Assembly (NCBI GenBank): GCA_029260165.1
Contig: JAJDDT010000055.1
Span: 1-64,000 of the forward strand
Reading direction: 5' to 3'
DNA length: 64,000 nucleotides
Origin: Phycisphaerae bacterium
GTDB taxonomy: Bacteria; Planctomycetota; Phycisphaerae; UBA1845
This document shows, one piece after another, positions 63,463 through 64,000 of the stretch. The position numbers and the translations under genes are program-made. Each line of letters starts with the position of its first letter. Within the stretch, counting starts at the first letter, position 1. The notes below the pieces were generated by a model, which was not told where the DNA came from, did not search any database, and saw nothing but the letters and a program-made list of their open reading frames with translations.

Positions 63463-64000
63463 TTATTCCTTAAACACCAGCTTGGCGTGCAATTTCCCCG
63501 CACGCTGTATCTGCGTCAGAATGGCTATCCGATCGTCGATCGGCACATTGAGCTGGTTCAACGCGCGCAACAAATCCGCAACGTTTGTGCTGACCGAATC
63601 ATCCGTACCCAGACCAACAAACTGCTTCGACACAAGCCGCGACTCCGACGTCTCAACAGGCGGCTCAAACACATTCACCGTCAAACCACGTTGCGAAACA
63701 ACAACCGGGGAAATCCGCGCGTCACCGCTGACGACAATCGTCCCCGAGTCGCGATCAATCACCACCCGTGCCTCATCCGGCGGCATCAGCGTGCTTAACT
63801 CCTGAATGTCGCGAATCCACGAGGCTGGATCGTTTCGCTGAAAACCTGGCACCCAAACCACCACGTTTTTCAAATCAACCGCCATCGCCACACGTTCCAC
63901 ATCAGCTGCCAAACTCAATTCCGAATTGATCGCCTCCGCAATCGCAACCGCCAACCCCCACGACGCGTGCGATTTATCCAAAACAAGCGTCACATACTGA
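63463..64000 (-). CDS. flgI: Flagellar P-ring protein FlgI, C-terminal part (cut by window edge)
   Basis: The last 178 or so residues are visible; the gene continues past the right edge. YVTLVLDKSHASWGLAVAIA, then DEARVVIDRDSGTIVVSGDA, RISPVVVSQRGLTVNVF and VADLLRALNQLNVPIDDRIA closely follow the FlgI C-terminal domain (ARVVINERTGTIV-type and the LV.ALN.LG....D...IL helix). FlgI forms the periplasmic P-ring. It is the first visible gene of the flagellar run ending at fliC. Confidence 0.88.
   Translation of the reverse strand, partial: QYVTLVLDKSHASWGLAVAIAEAINSELSLAADVERVAMAVDLKNVVVWVPGFQRNDPASWIRDIQELSTLMPPDEARVVIDRDSGTIVVSGDARISPVVVSQRGLTVNVFEPPVETSESRLVSKQFVGLGTDDSVSTNVADLLRALNQLNVPIDDRIAILTQIQRAGKLHAKLVFKE

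Noticed and set aside
1-64000. CRISPR array or restriction/defence island
   Set aside because: No regularly spaced direct repeats, cas genes, restriction enzymes or toxin-antitoxin pairs were found.

Overview
The window reads as a chromosome segment from a planctomycete-like bacterium, most plausibly a motile member of the Phycisphaerae. This is inferred from content, with no database search. The pointers are a solitary 5S rRNA gene with its own promoter and terminator, dnaA without dnaN, many secreted proteins with Ig-like, FG-GAP and dockerin-like repeats, an orphan IPTL-CTERM-like tail, RsbW/STAS pairs, a YbbR-type partner for CdaA, and a full flagellar and chemotaxis block. Base composition is GC-rich and protein-coding genes are dense on both strands.

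Layout. Bases 1-420 are a graveyard of fragments: a transposase-like piece, an ankyrin C-terminus and a sorting-tail C-terminus. Hairpin repeats surround a secreted propeller-like protein (470-1900). Next come truD (minus) and a divergent plus-strand operon (3310-8288): a 44-residue membrane peptide, a GT-C membrane glycosyltransferase, a DPM1-like GT2 enzyme and two SAM methyltransferases. A tRNA-Arg(CCG) follows. Bases 8445-13874 hold three secreted proteins: DUF3352-like, HtrA-like protease and FG-GAP. Bases 14074-18886 hold a RusA-like resolvase, the threonine-to-glycine pair kbl and tdh, a lipoprotein and a LolA-like protein. ComEC (18980) and a 1455-residue repeat protein with a dockerin-like end follow, then cdaA-cdaR (c-di-AMP synthesis) and the 5S gene.

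Bases 28390-33437 (minus) carry a three-PAS histidine kinase, dnaA with a possible origin region upstream, and a GNAT acetyltransferase. Bases 33520-43237 (plus) form one long, tightly packed run: HEAT lipoprotein, RsbW-like kinase, STAS protein, MlaE, MlaF, MlaD, a geranylgeranyl-reductase-like flavoprotein, a CPBP protease, tyrS, an unknown protein and der. An alginate-export-type outer membrane barrel and a small lipoprotein follow on the minus strand.

From 45239 to the right edge the theme is motility. A minus-strand chemotaxis operon runs HATPase, STAS, CheA (hybrid), CheW, NIT-type MCP, CheB, CheR and a PilZ/pseudo-receiver/HPt protein, with cheY-cheX divergent from it. A minus-strand flagellar run reads flgI (cut by the edge), flgJ-N, flgN, flgK, flgL, an unknown 92-codon gene, fliW, csrA and fliC. 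The fliC leader carries two perfect hairpins with GGA in their loops, directly after csrA and near fliW. This looks like a built-in CsrA/FliW flagellin checkpoint. The items I rank highest are this leader, the unknown gene coupled to fliW, the RsbW/STAS pair overlapping mlaE, and the CdaA active-site variant.
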